DNA from: Streptomyces sp. NRRL F-6492
GTDB taxonomy: Bacteria; Actinomycetota; Actinomycetes; Streptomycetales; Streptomycetaceae
NCBI RefSeq assembly: GCF_001280125.1
Contig: NZ_LGEG01000274.1
Span: 1-26,955 of the forward strand
Direction: 5' to 3'
Length of the DNA: 26,955 nucleotides
In this document: piece after piece, positions 7,269 through 14,625 of the stretch
Numbering within the stretch: the stretch's first letter is position 1
How the letters are laid out: each line of letters starts with the position of its first letter
Program-made: the position numbers and the translations under genes
Notes under the pieces: generated by a model
What the model was told of the DNA's origin: nothing
Databases searched by the model: none
Seen by the model: the letters and a program-made list of their open reading frames with translations, nothing else

Positions 7269-8161
7269 GCCGGGGTCTCCGTTCGCGGGTGGGCGGGGGT
7301 GGCGGGGGCGGTGGGGGCGGTGGGGACGCCGTCGGCGTGCAGGCGGCGGCGGGCGAGCAGGGCGCAGACGGCGAAGCCGAGGGCGTTGCCGAGGCCGTGG
7401 GTCGCGGCCATCCAGGTCAGGTCGAGGTGCGGAAGGCCGGTGGCCTCGCCGAGCGCCCAGTTCAGGGCGAGCAGCATGGTGGCGACGAGGACCAGGGCCG
7501 AGACGGCGAGCAGGGCGCGGGTGGGGCCGTCGGCCGCGAGCGCGCGGCGCTCGCGCAGGGTCAGGACGGAGACCGCCGCCATGCCGGCGGTGAGGACGAC
7601 GGCGCCGGCCAGCTCGGCCCAGTCGTCGACGAAGTAGCCGATCAGGACGAGCAGGGTGCCGGCGGGGACGCTGAGCGCGGCGCAGCGGGCGGTGGGGCCG
7701 TCCTGGGCGGCGCGGCAGACGAGTCCGGCGACCAGGGCGGCGGCGAAGCCCGCGAAGTGGAAGTGCGGGACGGTGAGGGCGAGGATGTCCAGGTCGAAGC
7801 CGAAGAGCGGGTACGAGGCCCGTTCCGCGACGAGCGCGAGGCCGGCGACCGAGGGCGCGGCCAGGGCGGTGAGGACGGCGGCCTCGGCCGGCCGCAGCGA
7901 GCGGGTCAGCATCAGCCGGGCCGGCGCCTGGCAGGCGAGTGCCAGGGTGGCGAGGGCGTAGACGGCGGCGAGGCCGGCCGAGAGGCCGGAGCGGGGCAGC
8001 CAGAGGGAGAGCGCCCCGGGGACGGCGAGCAGCGGCCAGGCGCGCCGGAGCCGGTCCAGGCCGGGAGGCCTGGGGCCGTCGAGGAGCGCGAGGCCCGTCG
8101 GGACCACCCAGAACATCCCGATCATCACGACCGAGGCCACCAGGATCGACAGCGCGGTCAT
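7265..8161 (-). CDS. YndJ-like integral membrane protein
   Basis: 298-aa protein with about eight to nine hydrophobic helices spread over its whole length. The segment HFHFAGFAAALVAGLVCR and a later THGLGNALGFAVCALLARR resemble the YndJ family of Bacillus. Function unknown; the His-rich HFHF and the membrane His (ATHGLGN) could bind a cofactor or metal, which is speculative. The ATG at 8161 is preceded on the minus strand by gggggtggtgag. It is the first gene of the operon YndJ - DUF1990 - LMF. Its promoter and two operators lie at 8176-8230. The C-terminal tail is Pro/Thr/Ala-rich. Confidence 0.8.
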   Translation of the reverse strand: MTALSILVASVVMIGMFWVVPTGLALLDGPRPPGLDRLRRAWPLLAVPGALSLWLPRSGLSAGLAAVYALATLALACQAPARLMLTRSLRPAEAAVLTALAAPSVAGLALVAERASYPLFGFDLDILALTVPHFHFAGFAAALVAGLVCRAAQDGPTARCAALSVPAGTLLVLIGYFVDDWAELAGAVVLTAGMAAVSVLTLRERRALAADGPTRALLAVSALVLVATMLLALNWALGEATGLPHLDLTWMAATHGLGNALGFAVCALLARRRLHADGVPTAPTAPATPAHPRTETPA

Positions 8162-8175
8162 CTCACCACCCCCAT

Positions 8176-8189
8176 TTGAACGCGTTCAA
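8176..8189. promoter_or_regulatory. Operator 1 (proximal), TTGAACGCGTTCAA
   Basis: A perfect 14-bp palindrome with 6-bp arms TTGAAC/GTTCAA and centre GC. It lies just downstream of the predicted transcription start of the minus-strand YndJ operon. The form is typical of TetR-family operators; no regulator gene was recognised next to it. Confidence 0.7.
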
Positions 8190-8200
8190 TCAGTAGTTCG

Positions 8201-8229
8201 AGCGTAGGGCTTTTCTTGAACGTGTTCAA
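8201..8229 (-). promoter_or_regulatory. Predicted promoter of the YndJ-DUF1990-LMF operon
   Basis: On the minus strand a -35 hexamer TTGAAC (complement of 8224-8229) and a -10 hexamer TACGCT (complement of 8201-8206) are separated by exactly 17 bp. The -35 lies inside operator 2. The expected start point is near 8194, about 33 nt before the YndJ start codon. Confidence 0.65.
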
Positions 8230-8230
8230 G
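8215..8230. promoter_or_regulatory. Operator 2 (distal), CTTGAACGTGTTCAAG
   Basis: A palindrome with perfect 7-bp arms CTTGAAC/GTTCAAG and centre GT, nearly identical to operator 1. Its centre is 40 bp away from that of operator 1. It overlaps the -35 of the minus-strand promoter, so a bound repressor would block transcription. Confidence 0.7.
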
Positions 8231-8358
8231 TGGGGTTCCTCGGCGGAGTGCCCCGGTCGGCCCCCCTCCGCTTGCGCGCGCCCGTGCGCTGCGACAGACA
8301 TGAGGGACTGGCCGGAACCGGGCCCCGGGCCCGGGGGAGAGAAAGTCGGGAGTACCAG

Positions 8359-9741
8359 GTGCGCTCACCCCTTCGCCGGACGCGGCGAACCCCTACCGCT
8401 CTCCGGGAGAAGGACCATCTCCGCGAGGACGCCCACCCACGTGAGGACGCCCACCCCCGTGAGGACGCCCGTCCCGGCGAGGAGGCCGGGCTTCGGACCG
8501 GTCCCGACCCCCGGGCAGCCCCCGGCCTCCGGGCGGTCCCAGGGCTCCGGGCGGTCCCAGGGCTTCCGGCGGTCCCAGGGCTCCCGGCGGTCTTCGAGGC
8601 CCGGGTCACCCCCGACCTCCAGGCGTCCCCCGACCCCCGGGCGGGCCTCCGGAGCCGGGAAGGGGTCCGGCTCGCCGGTGCCGCGGTCGTCTCCGTTCTG
8701 GCGCTCGCCGGCTGCTCCTCCGGCGGGACCGGCGCCGGGAGCGCGGGACTGCCCGTCACGGCGCCCGCCCAGGACGTCCTCCTCCAGTCGGCCGCCGCCC
8801 CCGGCCCCGACCCCTTCACCGCCTCCACCGTCCGCAACACCACCCGTCCCTCCGGCCCGCCCGAGGCCCCCGAGGGGCGGCAGGTCCGCGAGGTCGCCGG
8901 TTCCACCCCGGGCCTCTACGGCGGCACCCGCGCCCTCGGCAGCTGCGACGTCGAACGGCAGGTCTCCCTCCTCACCGGGGACGCGAAGAAGGCACGGGCC
9001 TTCGCCGAGGCCGCCGGCATCCCCGAGGCCGACGTGGCCGACTGGCTGCGCGGCCTCACCCCGGTCGCCCTGCGCCTGGACGCCCGCGTCACCGGCCACG
9101 GCTACCGAGGCGGCCGGGCCGCGCCCCACCAGGCCGTCCTGGAGACCGGCACAGCCGTCCTCGTCGACCAGTACGGCTCCCCCCGCGTCCGCTGCGCCGG
9201 CGGCAACCCGCTCCGGGCCCCCGCCTCGGACCGGGGCGGCGTCTACGTGGGCGTCCCCTGGGACGCCTTCGACCCCGACCACGTGGTCGTCGTCCGTCCG
9301 ACCGGCACCGTCGTCACCGGCCTGGTCATCGTGAACGCCACCGACCGCACCTGGATCGAGCGCCGCACGGGCAGCGACGGCGAGGACGACCGGAAGCCCG
9401 CCGTGGAACCGTCCTGCGACCCGGACGCGTGCACCCTGGAAGGGTCCGGCCCGGCCACGCCCGCCCCCAGCACCCCCGACGGCCCCGCCTCGCCGGAGCC
9501 CGTACCGCCGCCCCAGGACCCGCCGGCCCCCGAGGACCCGACGGGGCCCGCCCCCGACCCGTACACGGAACCGGACGCCGACCCGTATCCCGAGCCCAGC
9601 GCCGACCCCAGCACCGAGCCCCTCCCCGACCCGTTCGACGAGCCGTCCGCCCCGCCGGAAGGGGAGCTGCCGCCCGAGGAGCTCCTCCCGCCCGAGGTGG
9701 TGCCGGACCAGCCCGAGACCTTCGAGGCCTTCGAGGGGTGA
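8359..9741 (+). CDS. DUF6777-type lipoprotein with repeat-expanded N-terminus
   Basis: 460-aa protein. The core (SCDVERQVSLLTGDAKKARAF, LRGLTPVALRLDARVTGHGY, HQAVLETGTAVLVDQYG, VRCAGGNPL) matches the Streptomyces DUF6777 domain, function unknown. A lipobox LALAGC (C119) follows a hydrophobic segment, so the mature protein should be lipid-anchored outside the cell. After the domain comes a long Pro/Asp/Glu-rich tail (about residues 345-460). The GTG at 8359 is chosen because gggag lies 6 nt upstream, and the next 300 bases contain no in-frame ATG, GTG, TTG or CTG before the signal peptide. This gives an unusual N-region of about 100 residues before the lipoprotein signal, built from two arrays of 18-bp repeats. 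C-terminal repeats of the type DPYTEPDADPYPEP are also present. Confidence 0.8.
   Translation: MRSPLRRTRRTPTALREKDHLREDAHPREDAHPREDARPGEEAGLRTGPDPRAAPGLRAVPGLRAVPGLPAVPGLPAVFEARVTPDLQASPDPRAGLRSREGVRLAGAAVVSVLALAGCSSGGTGAGSAGLPVTAPAQDVLLQSAAAPGPDPFTASTVRNTTRPSGPPEAPEGRQVREVAGSTPGLYGGTRALGSCDVERQVSLLTGDAKKARAFAEAAGIPEADVADWLRGLTPVALRLDARVTGHGYRGGRAAPHQAVLETGTAVLVDQYGSPRVRCAGGNPLRAPASDRGGVYVGVPWDAFDPDHVVVVRPTGTVVTGLVIVNATDRTWIERRTGSDGEDDRKPAVEPSCDPDACTLEGSGPATPAPSTPDGPASPEPVPPPQDPPAPEDPTGPAPDPYTEPDADPYPEPSADPSTEPLPDPFDEPSAPPEGELPPEELLPPEVVPDQPETFEAFEG
8422..8475 (+). repeat. Three 18-bp tandem repeats in the DUF6777 gene
   Basis: Units CGCGAGGACGCCCACCCA, CGTGAGGACGCCCACCCC and CGTGAGGACGCCCGTCCC lie head to tail and encode REDAHP-like hexapeptides upstream of the lipoprotein signal. 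Because the length is divisible by three, changes in copy number keep the frame. Confidence 0.85.
8524..8595 (+). repeat. Four 18-bp tandem repeats in the DUF6777 gene
   Basis: Units of the form GGGCTCCGGGCGGTCCCA (8524, 8542, 8560, 8578) encode GLRAVP/GLPAVP hexapeptides. The last unit is degenerate. They lie between the first repeat array and the signal peptide. Confidence 0.85.
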
Positions 9742-9791
9742 ATGCGACGGGTGGAGCGGATCTTCGTGGTGCGCGCGGCCGGGGCTGCGCC

Positions 9792-9797
9792 TAGCGT
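9792..9797 (+). promoter_or_regulatory. Predicted -10 element (leaderless) for the SpoIIE-type phosphatase
   Basis: TAGCGT ends 6 nt before the ATG at 9804, which puts the expected transcription start at the start codon. There is no Shine-Dalgarno sequence. No clear -35 was found. Confidence 0.5.
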
Positions 9798-9803
9798 GGC
9801 CCC

Positions 9804-11990
9804 ATGAGCGCGGGCAACGGGGGCGGGGAGGCGAACGGACCGGTCCGCCGTGCGCCGGAGGGGCCGCCGGACGGGACCCCGATCCTGTCCGAGTACGGCT
9901 TCGCCTTCCGCATGGGCGGCTTCGACTGGGACCTGCTCGCCGGGACGATGCAGATGGACGACGCCGCCCTCGCCGTCTTCGACCTGGACCGCGCGGAGTA
10001 CGACGGACGCCCCGAGTGCCTGGGCTCCCGGGTCCTGCCGGACGAGGCCAGCCGCCTCGACGCCCTGGTGGCGCAGGCGCTCAAGGACGGCAGCGACCAG
10101 TACGGCGCGTACTTCCGCATCCGCCGCCGCGACGGCCGCCACCAGTGGACCCACACCCAGGGGATCGTCCACCGCGACGGCACCGGCCGCCCCGTGCGCA
10201 TCGTCGGCGTCCTGCGCGACGCCACCCACGAACTCACCGAGTCCGCCGCCCGGCTCGGCCTCGACGAGGGGCGCCGCAAGCGCGCCGGCGTCGTCGAGGG
10301 CACCACGGCCGCCCTCGCCCACGCCCGGACCGTGAAGGACGTCATCGACCTCCTCAACGACTCCCAGGCCCTCGAACACTTCGGCGCCGCCAGCCTCGTC
10401 ATGGGCCTCCTGGAGGCGGGCCGCATCCATCTGGTGGCCGAGGGCCCCGAGGGCGCCTTCGTGCCCGGCACCCGCTTCACCCGGGTGGACGAGCCGTACC
10501 CGATGAGCGAGGTGATCCGCACCCTGCGCCCCCGCTTCATCGACTCGGCCCGCGACTTCTCCGACTCCTACCCGGTCCTCTGGCCGCACATCAGCGGACT
10601 CGGCGTCACCGCCGCCGCCTATCTGCCGCTCATCGCCCAGGCCCGCCCGATCGGCGCGCTCGGGCTGCTCTACAGCGACAGGACCGGCTTCAGCGAGGAC
10701 GAGCGGACCCTGCTCGTCGCCCTCGGCAGCAGCATCGCCCAGAGCCTCCAGCGGGCCATGCTGTACGAGCAGGAGCACGACCTCGCCGAGGGGCTCCAGC
10801 AGGCCATGCTGCCGCGCCGGATCCCGGAGGTGCCCGGTGCCCAGACGGCCGTCCGCTACCGCTCGGCCCGGCTCGGCCGGGACATCGGCGGCGACTGGTA
10901 CGACGTCATCGCGCTGCCCGGCGGGCGGGTCGGCGCCGTCATCGGCGACGTGCAGGGCCACGACACCCACGCCGCGGCCGTCATGGGCCAGCTGCGGATC
11001 GTGCTGCGCGCCTACGCCGCCGAGGGCCACACCCCGGCCACGGTGATGGCGCGGGCCTCCGTCTTCCTGCACGAACTCGACACCGAGCGCTTCGCCACCT
11101 GCACGTACGCGGAGGTCGACCTCCGCACCGGAGTCGTCCAGCTGGTCCGCGCCGGCCACGTCGACCCGTTGATCAGGGAGCCCGACGGCCGCTGCCGCAG
11201 GCTGCCCGTGGAGGGCGGTCTTCCGCTCGGGCTCTCCGCGGAGTTCGGCCGCCTCGACTACCCCGTCACCACCCTCGAACTGGACTCCGGGCAGACCCTG
11301 CTGCTCTACACCGACGGCCTCGTGGAGAAGCCGGGCGCCGACCTCGACGAGGGCCTCCAGTGGCTCTCCTCCCTGGTCCGGCGCGGCCCCGCCGACCTCC
11401 AGGAACTCGCCGACCACCTGTGCGACGTGGTCGCCGAGCGGGGCGGCGAGGACGACGTCGCGATCCTGCTGCTGCGCCGCCACGGCACGTACGCCGTCCC
11501 GGGTGCCGGCCGGTTCCAGCAGCACGTGGCCCAGAGCGACCCGGAGGCGCTCAGCTCGGCCCGCCACATGATCAGGGCAGCCGTCCGGGCCTGGGGCGCG
11601 GGGGAGCGCGCGGACGAGATCGAGCTGGTCGCCGACGAGCTGATGACCAACGCCCTGATGCACACCGACGGCGGGGCGATCGTGACCCTGCGGGTCCTGC
11701 CCGGGCCCGTACGGCGGCTGCGGGCGGAGGTCGAGGACCGGTCCAGCGCCCTGCCCCGGCGCCGCGAGGCCGGGGAGGCGGGCGTGTCCGGCCGGGGACT
11801 GCTCCTGGTCGACCAGCTCTCCGACGCGTGGGGAGTGGAGTCGCGGGGCGGCGGCAAGTGCGTGTGGTGCGAGTTCGTCGTGGAGAACATCGGCCCGGAG
11901 AGCGTGACCGAGGGGAACACGGCCGAGGGGGACACGGCCGAGGGACATGCCGCCCGGGGGAACACCGGCCCGGAGGACGTCCTCCGGTGA
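9804..11990 (+). CDS. PAS-GAF-PP2C (SpoIIE)-HATPase phosphatase, putative anti-anti-sigma regulator
   Basis: 728-aa cytoplasmic protein with four modules. A PAS-like domain covers about 30-142 and a GAF domain about 165-318. A PP2C/SpoIIE serine phosphatase covers about 330-557, with metal-binding motifs GGDWYD at 362-367, GDVQGHD, YTDGL at 502-506 and GGEDDV at 547-552. An RsbW-like HATPase covers about 575-693, with DELMTNALMH and GRGLLLVD. Such proteins dephosphorylate anti-anti-sigma factors in partner-switching systems, and the kinase-like domain can phosphorylate or bind the same partners; the actual partner is unknown here. The last about 30 residues are a low-complexity tail (TEGNTAEGDTAEGHAARG) that runs directly into a repeat array. 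The start has no ribosome site and looks leaderless. No sigma or anti-sigma gene is adjacent. Confidence 0.93.
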   Translation: MSAGNGGGEANGPVRRAPEGPPDGTPILSEYGFAFRMGGFDWDLLAGTMQMDDAALAVFDLDRAEYDGRPECLGSRVLPDEASRLDALVAQALKDGSDQYGAYFRIRRRDGRHQWTHTQGIVHRDGTGRPVRIVGVLRDATHELTESAARLGLDEGRRKRAGVVEGTTAALAHARTVKDVIDLLNDSQALEHFGAASLVMGLLEAGRIHLVAEGPEGAFVPGTRFTRVDEPYPMSEVIRTLRPRFIDSARDFSDSYPVLWPHISGLGVTAAAYLPLIAQARPIGALGLLYSDRTGFSEDERTLLVALGSSIAQSLQRAMLYEQEHDLAEGLQQAMLPRRIPEVPGAQTAVRYRSARLGRDIGGDWYDVIALPGGRVGAVIGDVQGHDTHAAAVMGQLRIVLRAYAAEGHTPATVMARASVFLHELDTERFATCTYAEVDLRTGVVQLVRAGHVDPLIREPDGRCRRLPVEGGLPLGLSAEFGRLDYPVTTLELDSGQTLLLYTDGLVEKPGADLDEGLQWLSSLVRRGPADLQELADHLCDVVAERGGEDDVAILLLRRHGTYAVPGAGRFQQHVAQSDPEALSSARHMIRAAVRAWGAGERADEIELVADELMTNALMHTDGGAIVTLRVLPGPVRRLRAEVEDRSSALPRRREAGEAGVSGRGLLLVDQLSDAWGVESRGGGKCVWCEFVVENIGPESVTEGNTAEGDTAEGHAARGNTGPEDVLR

Positions 11991-12140
11991 AACGCCGGCC
12001 CGGAGAACGTCGTCCGGGAAACGCCGGGCCGGAGAACGTCGTCCGGGAAACGCCGTCCCGAAGGACGCCGTCCGGGGAAACCCCGGCCCGGAGAACGGCC
12101 CTCCGGGAAGGTGCCGACCCGGAGAACCGAAGGTGTTCCC
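11960..12140 (+). repeat. Degenerate 29-30 bp palindromic repeat array
   Basis: About five to six degenerate units resembling gaaacgccggcccggagaac plus gtcgtccgg lie head to tail. They begin in the last codons of the phosphatase gene and continue into the intergenic space. The first unit holds a perfect 18-bp palindrome, CCGGAGGACGTCCTCCGG (11970-11987), immediately before the TGA. Later units keep imperfect versions (CCGGAGAACGTCGTCCGG). The 29-30 bp period is not a multiple of three, and reading frames through it look artefactual. Confidence 0.7.
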
Positions 12141-12257
12141 GGGGGGACATTCAACCGAGGGTATTTACTGAGCGTTAACTGACCGCACTTGACCGTAACT
12201 GTCGGTGCGCGGTTGACTGCGGTCTTCCGCCCCTCCGCGCAGGACGTGAGGACACCC
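12141..12257 (+). promoter_or_regulatory. AT-rich promoter-like leader of the acyltransferase gene
   Basis: This stretch is AT-rich for the genome (gtatttactgagcgttaact) and contains repeated TAACTG/TTGAC words (TTAACTGACCG, TTGACCGTAACTG, GTTGACTG). The TATTTACT (12162-12169) could be a -10. I cannot assign a firm -35/-10 pair. Confidence 0.35.
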
Positions 12258-13655
12258 GTGACCACCGAGCTCCTGGCCCCGCTGGACCTGGCCTTCTGGC
12301 ACCTGGAATCCGCCACCCACCCCCTGCACCTCGGTGCCCTCGCCCACTTCGGCCCCGTGCCCGCGCCCCCCGGCGACGAACCGCCCGACGTCCTGGAACT
12401 GCTCGCCCGCCGCGCCGCCGCCGTCCCCCGGCTCCGGATGCGCGTCCGCGACGTCCTGATCCCCGTCGGCGGCGCCGCCTGGAGCGCCGACCCCGACTTC
12501 GACGTGCGCCGCCACGTCCGCGAGATCACCCTCCCCGGCGCCGACTTCCCCGCCGAGACCGCCCGGCTCGCCGCCGAACTCATGGAACGCCCCGTCGAGC
12601 GGGGCCTGCCGCCCTGGGAGATGTACCTGCTCAGCGGCGCCCCCGACGGCTCCTTCGCCGTCCTCGTCAAGCTCCACCACGCCCTCGCCGACGGCATGCG
12701 GGCCGTCGCCATCGGCGCCGGGATCTTCGACGAGATCGCCGCCGGCCGCCGTCCCGCGCGCCGCTCCCGCCCCGTGCCCCCGCGCTCTCCGCTTCCCGGC
12801 CTTTCCAGCCTTTCCAGCCTTTCCGGGCTTCCCGGCCCCGGGCGCCTCCTCGACATCGCCCGGGACCGCCTCGGCGACCTCGGCCGGGCCGTCGAGGTCG
12901 GCGCCTCCGTCGTCCGCGCCAGCCGCCTCGACGGACGCCCCACCGCGGCCCTCGCCGCCCACTCCAGCGGCACCCGCCGGATCGCCACCGCGACCCTGTC
13001 CCTGGACCGCGTCCACCGCGTCCGCCGCACCACCGGCGGCACCGCCAACGACGTCCTCCTGGCCGTCGTCGCCGGAGCCCTGCGCCGCTGGTTCGACGAG
13101 CGCGGCCTGCCGCTGCCCGGCGCCGACCCCCGGGCCCTCGTCCCCGTCTCGCGCCGCCGCCCCGGCGCCCCGCCCGGCCCCGGCAACAGCCTCTCCGGCT
13201 ACCTCCTCGACCTGCCCGTCACCGAACCCGACCCGGCCGCCCGGCTCGCCGCCGTCCGGCGCGCCATGGACCGCAACAAGGCGGCGGGCCCCTTCCGCGG
13301 CGCCGGGGCCGTCGCCCTCCTCGCCGACCAGCTCCCCCCGCTCGCCCACCGCTTCGGCGCCCCCTTCGCCTCCGGCGCCGCCCGCCTCCTCTTCGACCTC
13401 CTGGTCACCCAGGTGCCGCTGCCCCGCTCCGCGCTCTCCCTCGGCGGCGCCCCGCTCCGCGCGCTCTTCCCCATGGCCCCGCTCGCCCGGGGCCAGTCCC
13501 TCGCCGTCGCCATGTCCCCGTACGACGGCCGGGTCCACATCGGACTCGTCGCCGACGGCGCGGCCGTCCCCGACCTCGACGCCCTCGCCGCCGCCCTCAC
13601 CGCCGAACTCGACCTCCTCGACCCGCCGGAGCGGGGGGAGGAACCCGGCGCGTGA
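12258..13655 (+). CDS. Wax ester synthase / diacylglycerol acyltransferase (WS/DGAT)
   Basis: 465-aa enzyme of the WS/DGAT family, which transfers acyl-CoA to diacylglycerol or fatty alcohols to form storage triacylglycerol or wax esters. The catalytic HHxxxDG motif is intact (HHALADG, residues 140-146). The LPPWEMYL segment and the TANDVLLAVVAGALR motif of the family are also present, as is the N-terminal LDLAFWHLES. The GTG at 12258 is preferred: GAGG lies 6 nt upstream and translation gives the family-typical MTTELL start; a longer frame (from 12189) has weaker support. Its size is close to Streptomyces homologues. It is followed, 57 bp downstream, by a DNA glycosylase gene. A hairpin surrounds the stop codon. 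Confidence 0.92.
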   Translation: MTTELLAPLDLAFWHLESATHPLHLGALAHFGPVPAPPGDEPPDVLELLARRAAAVPRLRMRVRDVLIPVGGAAWSADPDFDVRRHVREITLPGADFPAETARLAAELMERPVERGLPPWEMYLLSGAPDGSFAVLVKLHHALADGMRAVAIGAGIFDEIAAGRRPARRSRPVPPRSPLPGLSSLSSLSGLPGPGRLLDIARDRLGDLGRAVEVGASVVRASRLDGRPTAALAAHSSGTRRIATATLSLDRVHRVRRTTGGTANDVLLAVVAGALRRWFDERGLPLPGADPRALVPVSRRRPGAPPGPGNSLSGYLLDLPVTEPDPAARLAAVRRAMDRNKAAGPFRGAGAVALLADQLPPLAHRFGAPFASGAARLLFDLLVTQVPLPRSALSLGGAPLRALFPMAPLARGQSLAVAMSPYDGRVHIGLVADGAAVPDLDALAAALTAELDLLDPPERGEEPGA

Positions 13656-13664
13656 CGCGCCGGG
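13644..13664 (+). terminator. Hairpin with the stop codon in its loop
   Basis: CCCGGCGCG and CGCGCCGGG form a perfect 9-bp stem whose 3-nt loop is the TGA stop codon of the acyltransferase gene (13653-13655). There is no U tract. It may terminate or attenuate transcription before the glycosylase gene. Confidence 0.45.
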
Positions 13665-13700
13665 AGCCCCGAACCCGGTGCGCCCCGTCCCCCGGTGCGG

Positions 13701-13706
13701 CAGGGT
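13701..13706 (+). promoter_or_regulatory. Predicted -10 element (leaderless) for the Fpg/Nei gene
   Basis: CAGGGT ends 6 nt before the ATG at 13713 with no Shine-Dalgarno site, the arrangement expected of a leaderless transcript. No clear -35. Confidence 0.4.
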
Positions 13707-13712
13707 GGGGCC

Positions 13713-14585
13713 ATGCCCGAACTCCCGGAAGTGGAAGCCCTGCGCGCCTTCCTCGACGCGCACCTGGTGGGCAAGGAGATCGCCCGCGTCCTGCCCGTCG
13801 CGATCAGCGTCCTCAAGACGTACGACCCGCCCCTCGGCACCGTCGAGGGCGCCGAGGTCACCGCGGTCGGCCGGCACGGGAAGTACCTCGACCTCACCAC
13901 CACCGGCGCGGCGGGCGAACTCCACCTCCTGATCCACCTGGCCCGCACGGGCTGGCTCCGCTGGCAGGACCCGCTGCCCTCGGGACCGCCGAAACCCGGC
14001 CGGGGCCCGCTGGCCCTGCGCGCCGCCCTCACCGGCGGCGACGGCTTCGACCTCACCGAGTTCGGCACCACCAAACGCCTCTCCGTCCACCTCGTCCACG
14101 ACCCCCGCGAGGTGCCCGGCGTCGCCCGGCTCGGCCCCGATCCGCTCGCCGAGGACTTCGGCCCCGAGGAGTTCGCCGCCCTCCTCGCCGGCGAACGGCG
14201 GCAGATCAAGGGCGCCCTGCGCGACCAGCGGCTCATCGCCGGCATCGGCAACGCCTACAGCGACGAGATCCTCCACGCCGCCCGCATGTCCCCCTTCAAA
14301 CCCACCGGGAACCTCACCCCGGAGGAGACCGCCGCCCTGTACGCGGCGATGCGCACCACCCTCCACGAGGCCGTCGAGCGCTCCCGGGGCCTCGCCGCCG
14401 GAAAGCTCAAGTCCGAGAAGAAGAGCGGCCTGCGCGTCCACGGCCGCACCGGCGCGCCCTGCCCCGTCTGCGGCGACACCGTCCGCGAGGTCTCCTTCAG
14501 CGACTCCTCCCTCCAGTACTGCCCCACCTGCCAGACCGGCGGCCGGACGCTCGCCGACCGCCGCCTGTCACGCCTGCTCAAATAG
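13713..14585 (+). CDS. Fpg/Nei family DNA glycosylase
   Basis: 290-aa base-excision repair enzyme that removes oxidised bases and cleaves the abasic site. The start MPELPEVE supplies the catalytic Pro2 (nucleophile) and Glu3, so the start codon is unambiguous. A central H2TH region includes QRLIAGIGNAYSDEILHAARMSPF. The C-terminal zinc finger CPVCGDTV...YCPTC (four Cys) is complete. Lys (KRLS) and the SGLRVHGR region also match the family. I leave the symbol blank because Fpg and Nei members cannot be separated by eye. Its start appears leaderless. The next gene begins 40 bp after its stop and also looks leaderless. Confidence 0.93.
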   Translation: MPELPEVEALRAFLDAHLVGKEIARVLPVAISVLKTYDPPLGTVEGAEVTAVGRHGKYLDLTTTGAAGELHLLIHLARTGWLRWQDPLPSGPPKPGRGPLALRAALTGGDGFDLTEFGTTKRLSVHLVHDPREVPGVARLGPDPLAEDFGPEEFAALLAGERRQIKGALRDQRLIAGIGNAYSDEILHAARMSPFKPTGNLTPEETAALYAAMRTTLHEAVERSRGLAAGKLKSEKKSGLRVHGRTGAPCPVCGDTVREVSFSDSSLQYCPTCQTGGRTLADRRLSRLLK

Positions 14586-14612
14586 CCCCCCGCCGCCCGG
14601 ACGGCCGCCCAC

Positions 14613-14618
14613 TACACT
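14613..14618 (+). promoter_or_regulatory. Predicted -10 element (leaderless) for the LytTR regulator
   Basis: TACACT ends 7 nt before the ATG at 14626, with no Shine-Dalgarno sequence, suggesting a leaderless message. No good -35 hexamer at 17-18 bp. Confidence 0.45.
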
Positions 14619-14625
14619 CCGCCGC

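Noticed and set aside
9243..11948. Long antisense frame (about 900 codons) opposite the DUF6777 and phosphatase genes
   Set aside because: It is low-complexity, Gly/Val/Arg-rich and mirrors the strong GC3 bias of two well-supported plus-strand genes that have intact family motifs.
11960..12140. Possible CRISPR array
   Set aside because: The units are contiguous with no unique spacers and no cas gene is present.
11947..12171. Short frame with GETPARRTSS-like repeats across the palindromic array
   Set aside because: The apparent peptide repeats come from the 29-30 bp DNA repeat read in changing frames; no ribosome site.
12165..14441. Antisense frame of about 750 codons opposite the acyltransferase and glycosylase genes
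   Set aside because: Same GC-bias shadow; no motifs, and both plus-strand genes have complete catalytic motifs.
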